From Pseudomonadales bacterium (lineage in GTDB: Bacteria; Pseudomonadota; Gammaproteobacteria; Pseudomonadales; Azotimanducaceae): 33,414 nucleotides of DNA. The notes under the pieces are model-generated. The model did not search any database. It was not told the DNA's origin and saw nothing but the letters and a program-made list of their open reading frames with translations. Location: positions 1 to 33,414 of the forward strand of contig JAHRWB010000031.1 in NCBI GenBank assembly GCA_019090385.1. The letters are read 5' to 3'. This document shows positions 1 to 7,731 of the stretch, one piece after another. Each line of letters begins with the position of its first letter. Position 1 is the stretch's first letter. Both the position numbers and the translations under genes were made by a program.

Positions 1-629
1 ACGCTGCTGGCAGATGTATTGCCGTAGCGCAGGGTGTAGGTCAGGGTATCGCCAGCCACAACCGGGTCTTTATCTTCATCAACGGCCAGGGTTAAATCGG
101 TGTTGCTGTCGATTAAAATCGATGCGGTTTTTTCAACTAATTGACTGGCATTCTGGCTTAGCTTGCCCTTGAAATCGATGTTGGTGTTGTCGCTGGTATT
201 GGAAGCCACAGTGGTAGGAAAGGACATTGTGACAATTTGGCCCGGATTGAGGGTGCCGAGGTTCCAGTTAAGGAACTCATTTGCAATACAAACGGTCGCA
301 CCGCTTACGCCACAAGAATTTGCCTCATCCAGAGGCCCGGTGACAAATGATTCGGACAAGCTGTTTAGCCCGACGGGGTAACTCATCTGTAAGGTCAGAT
401 TCTGCTCCACAGAAGCGCCGTCATTACTAACAATAATATTGACTGCAAGCGCTTGGCTAGGTTGGACGGAGCTAGCACTCGTGGTGACTGACATTTGCAC
501 TGCAGCGTTGACTGCATCGCTCATAAAGGCAGTACAAAGCAATATACTAAATGCTGATGTGAGTTTTAGGGCAAGGCCAGCCAAATCGAACTGCCTGGTT
601 AGACTGGCATGAGAAAATCTAGGATACAT
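1..629 (-). CDS. Exported DUF11-like repeat surface protein, 5' part (cut by window edge)
   Basis: The frame is open from an ATG at 629 to the left edge, so about 209 N-terminal residues are visible and the C-terminus is missing. A good Shine-Dalgarno sequence (AGGAAG) lies about 6 bases before the ATG and fixes the start. Residues about 18-42 form a hydrophobic signal segment ending near an AVNA-type cleavage site. The mature part begins with a beta-rich domain of the kind found in DUF11/conserved-repeat surface proteins: it speaks of asymmetric Val/Thr strands, a Cys pair near a GLNSLSES loop, and a LGTLNPGQIVTMSFPT strand. A second similar unit starts near a TLAVDEDKDPVVAGDTLTY stretch, again typical of DUF11 repeats. 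The likely role is a large secreted or outer-surface protein. Family assignment is by pattern only; the exact partner or ligand cannot be seen. Confidence 0.75.
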   Translation of the reverse strand, partial: MYPRFSHASLTRQFDLAGLALKLTSAFSILLCTAFMSDAVNAAVQMSVTTSASSVQPSQALAVNIIVSNDGASVEQNLTLQMSYPVGLNSLSESFVTGPLDEANSCGVSGATVCIANEFLNWNLGTLNPGQIVTMSFPTTVASNTSDNTNIDFKGKLSQNASQLVEKTASILIDSNTDLTLAVDEDKDPVVAGDTLTYTLRYGNTSASS

Positions 630-760
630 TGGATTCTTCCTGTTAAAGCGCAGTGGGCAAAGGCGCGTTTGCTTGTGTGAGTTAAAAAAACGTCCGTGTT
701 TGAGTTCGTGCAGGTTCAGCAAGAATAAATATGTTGGCAGCTAATACGTCCCTGGGTACT

Positions 761-776
761 GATATCAAGTGATATC
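761..776. repeat. Perfect 7-bp inverted repeat (possible operator)
   Basis: GATATCA and TGATATC flank a 2-base spacer, giving a 16-base palindrome-like site about 130 bases upstream of the surface-protein start at 629. It could be a binding site for a dimeric regulator. There is no regulator gene nearby and no second copy was noticed, so this is only a sequence observation. Confidence 0.3.
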
Positions 777-1127
777 GCTCTGCCTCACTTGCCCGTACCC
801 TTAAAATACCTTCAATAAGGGTGGACCAAATTCTTCTGATTGTTGGGAATTTTCTATATAAAAACTGTATGTTTTCTTATTGTAAATCACTTCAACAAAA
901 CTACCGCATCGGAAATATAACCCGCTTTTATCTTTTCCGGTACTCCCTTTTACAATTTATTACATAGTTGACCGACAGTATGACATTACAAATCTATGTC
1001 AGAGTGTTGCATTCACCAAAGAAAGTACATCGTGCTTCGATAGAGGGAGTTCCTGGGGAAGGATAGAGCTTGGGCTCACCCGCTTACGTTTGTTCCAGCG
1101 GCAGGCATTGTTGTTGAGGGGAAGCTT

Positions 1128-1153
1128 AATGCCGGGCATGATTGCCCGACATT
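1128..1153 (-). terminator. Imperfect hairpin downstream of the CsgG-like gene
   Basis: A stem of about 10 pairs with one internal mismatch encloses a TGAT loop; the core is CGGGCA paired with TGCCCG. It lies about 80 bases past the stop codon of the gene ending at 1231. There is no T-run on the minus strand after it, so it is not a classical intrinsic terminator. It may instead protect the 3' end or be chance. Confidence 0.25.
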
Positions 1154-1230
1154 GATCTAATAGGATAAGCGCGATGATTTACTGTATGAGCTGGATCTAT
1201 ATCTCAAACAAGCACCTGATACTTGTAGAA

Positions 1231-2148
1231 CTACCTGGTTATGTAGTCGGAGTGGACCCAGCCGGTTTTACCCAGAGCTTCTACTTCCCACCATGATCCA
1301 TTTTTTGTTCCGGTTGGAATAATGCTGGTGCCTTCATAAAGCGTCGACATAGAGGGTGCTTTGCTCGAAGGTCCGGCTCGGAATTCTACGTTTGCTGCGG
1401 TTACATACCCGGCGTTGTCAACGTTTGCTGCAGATACCACACCCAACTGAGATACCAGGTTATTGTGCGCATCGACAAATGCCGTGGCTGTAATTTTGCC
1501 AATATCGGTGCTTTCATAAGTACCACCACCGCCGGCAACACCACCTATCCAGCCGAACCCGCCAATTTTTAGGTCACTCTTGGTAGCGCTACCTTCCGAG
1601 ATAGCTTCTTGCACACTTGTGCGCACGTTGGTCACTGTTAACATGACCTGGGCTTCGAGTTTCTTCTTTTTAAACATACCGGCCACAGCCCCAACTCTGC
1701 CGGGCAATAATCCGCCGAGCCCAGCACCGCCACCGCCGGCATTGGAGTCCTGGTGAATAATTTGGGCCACGATGACAAAATCGGCGGCCGCCATTTGCCC
1801 ACCACCCATATTGCTACCTTTTGCAAAGTCCCCATCTTTGGCCATCGCCCGTTCTGCTTTGAGTGCGGCACTGGTACTGCCCCGGGAAACTACCTTGAAG
1901 CAGCCACTTCGCGCCATCATAAGTTTAACCAATGGTATGGGGCTTGAGAGGCCATAATGGTGGTAACTGGGAAGTTCTGATTCTACAAGAGCAGCGGTAC
2001 CAATAGCTTTTCCGCATTTTGTAAGATCAGTAACATTAGTGCCACCTCCGCCTTTTTTGACATCTGACTTGAAAAGCCCTGCGCCGGTTAAAAATGCTAT
2101 GCATATCAGCGGGGCGAGGAGTCTGAAAATGAATTTAGTTGCTTGCAT
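1231..2148 (-). CDS. CsgG-like secretion/assembly protein with C-terminal SH3b domain
   Basis: A 305-residue protein. Residues about 5-25 are a hydrophobic export segment. Residues about 40-235 have the layout of the CsgG/curli-assembly family: a Cys-containing start strand, a PLVKLMMARSGCFKVVSRG segment (helix followed by strand), a strand with ADFVIVAQI, and a beta strand LEAQVMLTVTNVRT. Glycine-rich runs (GGGGAGLGGLLPG and GGVAGGGGTYES) sit where CsgG has its channel hairpins. Residues about 247-305 form a bacterial SH3 domain (VEFRAGPS, GSWWEVEALGKTGWVHSDYI) that probably binds the cell wall. CsgG proteins are normally lipoproteins with an LxGC box; here the equivalent reads LTGA, so the acylated Cys is absent or the start differs. 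No CsgA/B/E/F genes are near. A periplasmic or outer-membrane assembly role is likely; pore formation is unproven. Confidence 0.7.
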   Translation of the reverse strand: MQATKFIFRLLAPLICIAFLTGAGLFKSDVKKGGGGTNVTDLTKCGKAIGTAALVESELPSYHHYGLSSPIPLVKLMMARSGCFKVVSRGSTSAALKAERAMAKDGDFAKGSNMGGGQMAAADFVIVAQIIHQDSNAGGGGAGLGGLLPGRVGAVAGMFKKKKLEAQVMLTVTNVRTSVQEAISEGSATKSDLKIGGFGWIGGVAGGGGTYESTDIGKITATAFVDAHNNLVSQLGVVSAANVDNAGYVTAANVEFRAGPSSKAPSMSTLYEGTSIIPTGTKNGSWWEVEALGKTGWVHSDYITR

Positions 2149-2194
2149 AATTTTGATCTCTGGTGATAACTGCTTACGCTATTGTTGAAAATGG

Positions 2195-2222
2195 TTTGTA
2201 TCTTATTCTTGATAGAAGTCAA
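2195..2222 (-). promoter_or_regulatory. Candidate sigma-70 promoter for the CsgG-like gene
   Basis: Read on the minus strand, TTGACT (2222-2217) is followed after 16 bases by TACAAA (2200-2195). Transcription would start near 2188 and leave a 5' leader of about 40 bases. The -35 matches five of six consensus bases and the -10 four of six. This suggests the gene has its own promoter, in keeping with the 141-base gap from the gene upstream. Confidence 0.4.
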
Positions 2223-2289
2223 AATCCAGATTGCGGCGCATGCTTTGCCAGGATTTAGATTTTTTCTCAGGACTTAGTTAGCTTGCGGA

Positions 2290-2916
2290 CTAATAAATAT
2301 TGATGTGGGTTTCGTAATATCGGTCAAGTTCATTTTGTGCCTTTCCCAGCGAAATATGTAAGTTTTTTACAAAGGATGTCAGACTGCCAATTTCTTCAGA
2401 CAGTTCTTTTGTTTCGTCAACCAGGTGCTGGCGTTCTTCTGGTGTATTGTCTCCATTGACCAATACCGATTCAATTTCTTCGACACGATATTCTAGCTTA
2501 TGGATTCTGTTTTCTCTGGAGACGATTTGTGACTGGGTTTTATTTACTTCGTTTCGCAGTAGATATAAATGACGGCCCTCTTGGTAAGCTTCAAGAAACT
2601 CGGCTTCCAGGTATCCGATACAAACGCCGTTATAGGCACTACCGCGGAGACCTTTGTTATAGCCATTTGCAGGCTGGCAGTACTGTTTTAGACCATCTTC
2701 CCTACCTTGATTGTAAGCCTGGAGATCGGGAGAAACGCCGTGTTTGGCACAGGCTTTACGGTGCTTGCCAATACGCTGCGGATGGCTACCGTTTGCGCCA
2801 TCTTCATACCCAATGGACGCCCAATCTATGGTAAGACACTCGTCTTTGTTTAGCGAAGCACATGAACACAAACACAAAATGCTCAGGGTGGTGAAAATTA
2901 TTTTAAGATTGTCCAT
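2290..2916 (-). CDS. DUF2799 family lipoprotein with coiled-coil tail
   Basis: A 208-residue predicted outer-membrane lipoprotein. The N-terminus is a short hydrophobic signal followed by the lipobox L-C-S-C with acylated Cys19. Residues about 28-115 match the DUF2799 pattern as I know it: an initial D-W-x-x-x-G-Y-x-D-G motif, an H-x-x-A-C-x-x-H-G-V segment, repeated Y-x-x-G-x-x-x-G motifs and a Y-C-x-P-x-N-G-Y step. From about 120 to 200 it is heptad-like and charged (KLEYRVEEIESVL, LSEEIGSLTSFVKNL), which predicts a coiled coil. DUF2799 has no established biochemical role. It lies 41 bases downstream of the deaminase gene and may share its transcript. Family call is firm, function unknown. 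Confidence 0.75.
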   Translation of the reverse strand: MDNLKIIFTTLSILCLCSCASLNKDECLTIDWASIGYEDGANGSHPQRIGKHRKACAKHGVSPDLQAYNQGREDGLKQYCQPANGYNKGLRGSAYNGVCIGYLEAEFLEAYQEGRHLYLLRNEVNKTQSQIVSRENRIHKLEYRVEEIESVLVNGDNTPEERQHLVDETKELSEEIGSLTSFVKNLHISLGKAQNELDRYYETHINIY

Positions 2917-2957
2917 TATCTTGTTCTCTGGGCGCTGGATGATTATCGAGAGCGCCT

Positions 2958-3449
2958 TTATTTGTCACTAATTCTGTCACTAGGGGAGTTTAGAGCGGTG
3001 GGCCAGAAATTTCTGTGAATTGCTGCGCCCTTCAAGGGTAAAATAGGGCCGGTTATAGTGGAAGGTTCGCATCCATATGCCAGTAGTTCGCGGCAGGGCA
3101 CAATAAACGTTGCTCCGGCTATTTCGCCCAATGCGCTGGCAGAACATCCATATACGATGTGCCTAATGCCTGACCAATAAATTGCCCCACTGCACATGGC
3201 GCAAGGCTCGGTGCTGGTATATAAAATGGCTCGCTGCAATTGTGATGGGTCAAAATTGCGGGTAACAGTACCCACCAGATTGAGTTCGGCATGCCGGGTT
3301 ACATCCCTGTCCGTAAGCACGGTGTTTTCTGCGCGCGCAACTTCCTGGTCGTCAATAACAAGGAGTGCTCCAAATGGATGATTGCCACGTTTGACAGAGA
3401 GTTCCGCCAACTGGTAACACGTGGTGATGTGTTTTTCTTCGTCGCTCAC
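2958..3449 (-). CDS. Zinc-dependent nucleoside deaminase (CMP/dCMP-deaminase fold)
   Basis: A 163-residue cytoplasmic hydrolase of the cytidine-deaminase-like superfamily. The catalytic zinc site is complete: H53-A-E55 (His ligand and proton-shuttling Glu) and P82-C83-A-M-C86 (two Cys ligands). The N-terminal N-H-P-F-G-A-L-L strand is typical of the TadA/guanine-deaminase branch. Reactions in this branch include deamination of tRNA adenosine 34, guanine or other free bases; the substrate here cannot be chosen from the sequence. The C-terminal part, with a Cys in VPCRELLAYGCEP, differs from classical TadA, which argues for a free-base or nucleoside substrate. It starts with GTG at 3449, preceded by AGGA and GAGAAG, and lies 11 bases after the metallopeptidase stop, so it is probably co-transcribed with it. 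Confidence 0.8.
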   Translation of the reverse strand: MSDEEKHITTCYQLAELSVKRGNHPFGALLVIDDQEVARAENTVLTDRDVTRHAELNLVGTVTRNFDPSQLQRAILYTSTEPCAMCSGAIYWSGIRHIVYGCSASALGEIAGATFIVPCRELLAYGCEPSTITGPILPLKGAAIHRNFWPTALNSPSDRISDK

Positions 3450-3460
3450 GCTTCTCGGTC

Positions 3461-6400
3461 CTATTCTATAGCACGGCTTAAATTGGTTAGAAATCCGCTG
3501 GGGGTATTCATTAAGCCCTGCACTTTAAGGTCTGCGCTGGAGCTGACCTTAATCTGCCACTTACCTGTTCCGTTCCCCAGTGCGCCAACCAGCCCGAGCT
3601 GTGCATTTCCATTTTCCAGATCCTGAGCGGTGATTTCCAAAGCGGAGTTGGCAGGGATGTTCAACAATATGTCTCCGCCGGGTGCAGCATTTCCGTCATC
3701 GTCTATCCCGGATATTGTCAACTCAGCTTGCAGGCTGTCGTCATTTATAATCCGCAGGGAACTGATTTGATTGGAATTGCTGGCCGGATTAAAAAAGTGA
3801 ATGGTATTTATGTTGCCAGAGACGGGTGTTGTCCTGCTCAAATTTGTTAGGAAGCCATCAGGTGTTCGCACTAGACTCATTACTTGAATATCGACATCCG
3901 CGCTGACCGTGAGTCGCCAGCGTCCGGTACCATCGCCCAACATGCCCACCAGGCCCTTACCTATGTTCCCGGATTCAAGGTCAGCTGCATTTATTTGCTT
4001 GGATTGCTGTGCCCCCAGATCGAACATAACCTCGCCTCCAGGAGCAATGATGCCATTATCGTCAATACCTGAAATGGTAACCGTTCCACTTTGCGCTGAG
4101 GCATTGATTATTCTTAGGAAGGTTTGTTTGCTGGTTTCCGAAGCGGGGTTTCCAAAATAGATAACATGATCCCCATCGATATTTTCGTCCACCATTCCGC
4201 TCAGGTTGGTAAGAAACCCATCAGGTGTTCTTATCAGACTCATAGCGCGTAGATCCAATACAGAGGTAGTGGTTAGACGCCACTTACCAGTGCCGTTACC
4301 TAAACTGCCGGTCAGGCCCTTGCTAACACTACCGGCCTCCAGTTCGTGGGCGTTTATCTGTTTCGACTGGTATGCGTTTAAACTGAAAGTAATAGTGCCT
4401 ACTGAATTGGTTCCACTATCGTCGATGCCGGTGATGCTTACGGTACCGGAATCGCCACCCAGATTTACAATTCGCAGAAAACTTTGTTGGTTCATATTGC
4501 TGGCCGGGTTGGCGAAATACGCCAGGTTGCTGTTGCCTGCGCGGGGTACAGTATCGTTTAGACTGGTGAGAAATCCATCAGGTGTTCTTATCAGGTTTTG
4601 CACCTGTAATTCCTGGTCTGATCTTACGGCCAATTGCCACTTACCCTGACCATTGCATAGCTTACTGCTTATGCCTTTGTTTGAATTACCATTTTCCAGG
4701 TCCTGGGCATTAAATTGCAAAGATGCCTGAGCGTCTAGATTAAAACTGAGTGGGGGGTTTTTGCTTCGTAGGCCGTTGTCATCTATGCCATATACCTCAA
4801 CTGCCGCACTGGACATATTGGGGTTAATAAACCTGAGAAAAGTCTGTTGTATAGTATTGCTGCCAGGGTTGGCCACCGGGACCAGTTTTTCGATGGCCAG
4901 GCTGGAATCGGATGGCAATGGTGCAGTAATGCCATCGAGCAGGCAGGCATCTACACTGTTGCCATCATTGGGGTCTGTGTCTGCCTGATATTCCTGCAAA
5001 TTGGTGGCACCATCGTTATCCGCGTCAAGCAGGGCATCGGCGGAATTGAGTGTGTCTAAGCCATTGTCGATTTCAAAAGAATCCGGCATGCCGTCTCCGT
5101 CATCGTCTGGGTCAGCATTGTTGCCCGTGCCGTCACCGTCAGTATCCGCGCTTTCGTTTGGATCTGAGGGGAAGGCATCTATGTCATTATTCACGCCGTC
5201 TCCATCAGTATCATTCGCATTGGTCGTTAATGCGGCAACCTGAAATCTAACTGTGTTGAGAGTTAGAACAGCATCAGCGGCGATATTTACGTTGCTGTTC
5301 TCAATGCCACAGGGAAGACCCACGCAATTGATATTTGGGTTTGAAAATACCAGTGAAGCTGAAGATCCAGGATATTCTGTAATGTTCGCCATGATGGTAA
5401 AAAATTGTGAATCTACACCATGCCCGCGTGACCACTCAAAGGTGCCTGCTGTCACAGCTGGTCCTCGTACAGAATGGGCCAAACCCATGTTGTGGCCAAA
5501 TTCATGGATTAGCGTAGTGTCTCGACATTCGGCATAAACGACAGAGATGATGTTGTCGCGGTTTTCTGCACTGAAATCACCCTCTCTTCCAACCCCGGTC
5601 AAGGTGCCTAACCCACAGTTATCGTCAGATAGAATAACAGGCCTGAACAGGACAACCAGATCGGCACCAGCACTGTCACGTTGGGAGGCCAGGTCGGAAA
5701 ATACGCCGGTTTGATTCTCCATTGCATCAAACGCGTCCTGGTTGAATACCGCTTCGCTAAAACTGACCTGCTGTGTTTGAACAAGGTTTAGACGCGAATT
5801 TACACCGCTGTCTTCAAGGACTTGATTTGCAAATGCAATTTCTTGAATTATGCGCGCTTCCGGTTCTCCTCCATAGATACTCACCACGCCGGGCGTATAA
5901 AAAGCCAGTACATCAATATTGCTCAAGCCGGGGGTATCTGCTGCATTCCCGGAATCGGTATTTGCCAGGTCTTCGTTAAAATCACTGACGCCATCCAGAT
6001 CGGTGTCGGTGAGTGTGTCTACGGATGTTAGTGAAAAATTCCGGTTCACTATTTGTGTGCCTGAAGGTGCCAGCACTGTTTGCCAAAGTAGTATCGGAAA
6101 ATTCTGAGAACTATCTTGAATTGACAGATGTATGTATTCAAACCCCGGGGACCCGGGGTCTAAATAGTCTAGTACTATGGAGCTTGCACTACTTGCAGTT
6201 TTGGGTGGCAGAGAATATCCGAGCTCACCGAGCGCACCAATTATACGGGATTGTTCAAAAAATTCAGGTGACTCGAAAATACCGACTTCCAGACTTAAAT
6301 TACCCGAAGAGAAAGTGGTGGAAGAGTTTTGGATGGGTGGCAAATTGACCGTGATGGAATCGCCTGCAATGGAAATCGTTGGGGTTCCATCAAAAAATAA

Positions 6401-6871
6401 TGCACCGTTGGAAGCCACTGCTGAATCTCCTGCGGATGCGCCCCCCAGTGTGTCCAGTGACTGGGAGGGTTGCATGCGGACTACATCCTGGAAAACCCAG
6501 ATATTGTTTACCATTTCATCCAATTGCAGAAATACAAAATATTCTTCAGCGGGTGGTGCGAAAAACCCGGATTCTATCGCCGTGCTAGCGGGGAACGAGG
6601 CACTTACTGGCAGGGTCTGGGAGTAATAAGCTTCGCTTATTACTTTTCCGCTGGTATTGGCATTGGAAGTAGCCCTGACCACGGCGCTAATACGTAGTGC
6701 ACCGGTATCACTAATGCCGGTGTTTTTAATGCCGGCCGTTATGAGGGTAGATGTTGGATCTGCGGAACTAAACGCACAGGGACATATTAACTCAGAGCTA
6801 GCCCAGGACTTGTTAAACGATAGCAGCATTGAACAAAGAAGAATAAACAGTGTTTTTGAGTAAGTGTTCAT
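3461..6871 (-). CDS. Secreted reprolysin-like zinc metallopeptidase with TSP3 and 120-residue repeats
   Basis: A 1136-residue exported protease. Residues 1-25 are a signal peptide ending in SWA. Residues about 30-285 form a beta-rich N-terminal region. A single calcium-loop-like [10 protein letters not shown] motif lies at about 289-298. The metallopeptidase domain covers about 315-545: zinc motif H456-E-F-G-H460-N-M-G-L-A-H466 (HExxHxxGxxH, metzincin type) and a Met-turn with M494 in FTIMAN. Residues about 553-640 carry thrombospondin type-3 calcium repeats ([46 protein letters not shown]). Four copies of a 120-residue repeat, starting at 664, 784, 904 and 1024, make up the C-terminus. No classical protease pro-domain is visible; the gene 9 bases upstream may supply one. 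It probably acts outside the cell or on its surface. The protease assignment is firm; the substrate is unknown. Confidence 0.88.
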   Translation of the reverse strand: MNTYSKTLFILLCSMLLSFNKSWASSELICPCAFSSADPTSTLITAGIKNTGISDTGALRISAVVRATSNANTSGKVISEAYYSQTLPVSASFPASTAIESGFFAPPAEEYFVFLQLDEMVNNIWVFQDVVRMQPSQSLDTLGGASAGDSAVASNGALFFDGTPTISIAGDSITVNLPPIQNSSTTFSSGNLSLEVGIFESPEFFEQSRIIGALGELGYSLPPKTASSASSIVLDYLDPGSPGFEYIHLSIQDSSQNFPILLWQTVLAPSGTQIVNRNFSLTSVDTLTDTDLDGVSDFNEDLANTDSGNAADTPGLSNIDVLAFYTPGVVSIYGGEPEARIIQEIAFANQVLEDSGVNSRLNLVQTQQVSFSEAVFNQDAFDAMENQTGVFSDLASQRDSAGADLVVLFRPVILSDDNCGLGTLTGVGREGDFSAENRDNIISVVYAECRDTTLIHEFGHNMGLAHSVRGPAVTAGTFEWSRGHGVDSQFFTIMANITEYPGSSASLVFSNPNINCVGLPCGIENSNVNIAADAVLTLNTVRFQVAALTTNANDTDGDGVNNDIDAFPSDPNESADTDGDGTGNNADPDDDGDGMPDSFEIDNGLDTLNSADALLDADNDGATNLQEYQADTDPNDGNSVDACLLDGITAPLPSDSSLAIEKLVPVANPGSNTIQQTFLRFINPNMSSAAVEVYGIDDNGLRSKNPPLSFNLDAQASLQFNAQDLENGNSNKGISSKLCNGQGKWQLAVRSDQELQVQNLIRTPDGFLTSLNDTVPRAGNSNLAYFANPASNMNQQSFLRIVNLGGDSGTVSITGIDDSGTNSVGTITFSLNAYQSKQINAHELEAGSVSKGLTGSLGNGTGKWRLTTTSVLDLRAMSLIRTPDGFLTNLSGMVDENIDGDHVIYFGNPASETSKQTFLRIINASAQSGTVTISGIDDNGIIAPGGEVMFDLGAQQSKQINAADLESGNIGKGLVGMLGDGTGRWRLTVSADVDIQVMSLVRTPDGFLTNLSRTTPVSGNINTIHFFNPASNSNQISSLRIINDDSLQAELTISGIDDDGNAAPGGDILLNIPANSALEITAQDLENGNAQLGLVGALGNGTGKWQIKVSSSADLKVQGLMNTPSGFLTNLSRAIE
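3464..4882 (-). repeat. Four tandem 120-residue protein repeats in the metallopeptidase tail
   Basis: The copies start at residues 664, 784, 904 and 1024 (4882-4523, 4522-4163, 4162-3803 and 3802-3464), so the period is exactly 120 residues; the last copy is 113 residues before the stop. Shared landmarks in order are F-x-N-P-A-S, QQ(S/T)FLRI(I/V)N, G-I-D-D-x-G, S-K-Q-I-N, D-L-E-x-G-N, K-G-L-x-G-x-L-G-x-G-x-G-K-W, and [15 protein letters not shown]. The same repeat occurs in the protein starting at 31588. I do not recognise a named family. Confidence 0.9.
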
Positions 6872-6880
6872 GTGAATAAT

Positions 6881-7504
6881 CTAATTCCTGAGTCCAAAGC
6901 GCTTTGACAAAACAAAGTCTGGCTTAGTGTGGTCTACATGTTGATCCATGCTGCCGGAAGGCAATAGCCAACCGAATTCAGTATTGCCTACTAATTCATA
7001 GTTGCCATTCCTGGTAGCCAAATTGGCAAAGGTATTTTGTTGTCCAAGGGTGAGTAGCAAGGTGGCATTATCTTTCATGCGTGCAGAGATTACTCTGATA
7101 CCATTAGCATGGTTGTCGATCTTGTTAACTGCGATATGATATCGCGTGCCAGTTTGTGGAACGTCGATAATAAGTACATCATTTTTTTTAAGCCTGCGTA
7201 GTGTGGCGCTATTAAATTGAATGAGTCTGGCGCCTTCCACCTTGCTTTGCGCCCCTGGTATATCAGTGTCTGGGGGCTGTTTTGGAGCAGCCCAAAGCAG
7301 AATAGACTGAGATTTGTTAGCAGTATTCGCGGGCTGTGGGAGTGTAGCGCTAAAAGATTGCAGGGGGTGTTTTGGCAGGATTGCGGGGGTTTCAAGTAGC
7401 TGCATAGAGCGTTCCTTATCCGAAATGTTGTCTGACAAAATTAGGGTGAGAAATAGCGCTGTTCCCAAGACAGCGATGACTTTAATCAGCTTGCTTCGAA
7501 GCAT
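6881..7504 (-). CDS. Small exported protein resembling a detached metallopeptidase pro-domain
   Basis: The frame can be read from a TTG at 7570 (229 residues), but an ATG at 7504 puts the hydrophobic segment (KVIAVLGTALFLTLIL) right at the N-terminus and gives 207 residues; a distant AAGGA precedes it. After the signal anchor comes a low-complexity linker rich in Pro, Gln and Ser. A beta-rich domain follows, with TRYHIAVNKIDNHANGIRVI, LLLTLGQQNTFANL and NGNYELVGNTEFGWLLPSG. This order (strand, N-x-x-G-x-R turn, L-T-x-G strand, G-x-Y-E-L and G-W-L) is like the pro-regions I know from bacterial reprolysin-like proteases. The gene ends 9 bases before the protease gene, in the same orientation. 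My inference is a pro-domain or inhibitor acting in trans on the protease; an unrelated exported protein remains possible. Confidence 0.6.
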   Translation of the reverse strand: MLRSKLIKVIAVLGTALFLTLILSDNISDKERSMQLLETPAILPKHPLQSFSATLPQPANTANKSQSILLWAAPKQPPDTDIPGAQSKVEGARLIQFNSATLRRLKKNDVLIIDVPQTGTRYHIAVNKIDNHANGIRVISARMKDNATLLLTLGQQNTFANLATRNGNYELVGNTEFGWLLPSGSMDQHVDHTKPDFVLSKRFGLRN

Positions 7505-7731
7505 TGTCCCGTTGATATTCCTTGTAGGAGCGATATTCAAAAACATACGCTTGCAGTGGATTTCATGCAAGCCGGAATTTCGAGGCTATTATTGTACGAT
7601 ATAAGCCTGTGAATGAGCGACATATTGGACATGTTGCAGTGCGGTTGTTTTAGCCAACAGAGGGAAGTGCTTTGCTGAGCGCTGATTTGTGCTATCTTCT
7701 TAAGATCTGAAATTGGAGAAGTTCACTAACG

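Larger units (their letters stand above)
630..1230. other. Non-coding stretch between two minus-strand genes
   Basis: I see no convincing gene in these 600 bases. The part nearest 629 should hold the promoter of the left-edge surface protein. It contains a perfect inverted repeat at 761-776, and there is an imperfect hairpin at 1128-1153 downstream of the CsgG-like gene. Both are listed separately. Confidence 0.6.

Noticed and set aside
2529-2834. Plus-strand open frame of about 100 codons inside the DUF2799 gene
   Set aside because: It lies antisense to a well-supported lipoprotein gene, and its translation has no recognisable motif.
7613-7678. 21-residue plus-strand frame before the sulfotransferase (possible RaxX-like peptide)
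   Set aside because: No ribosome site, no Gly-Gly and no Tyr to sulfate. It ends well before the sulfotransferase start.
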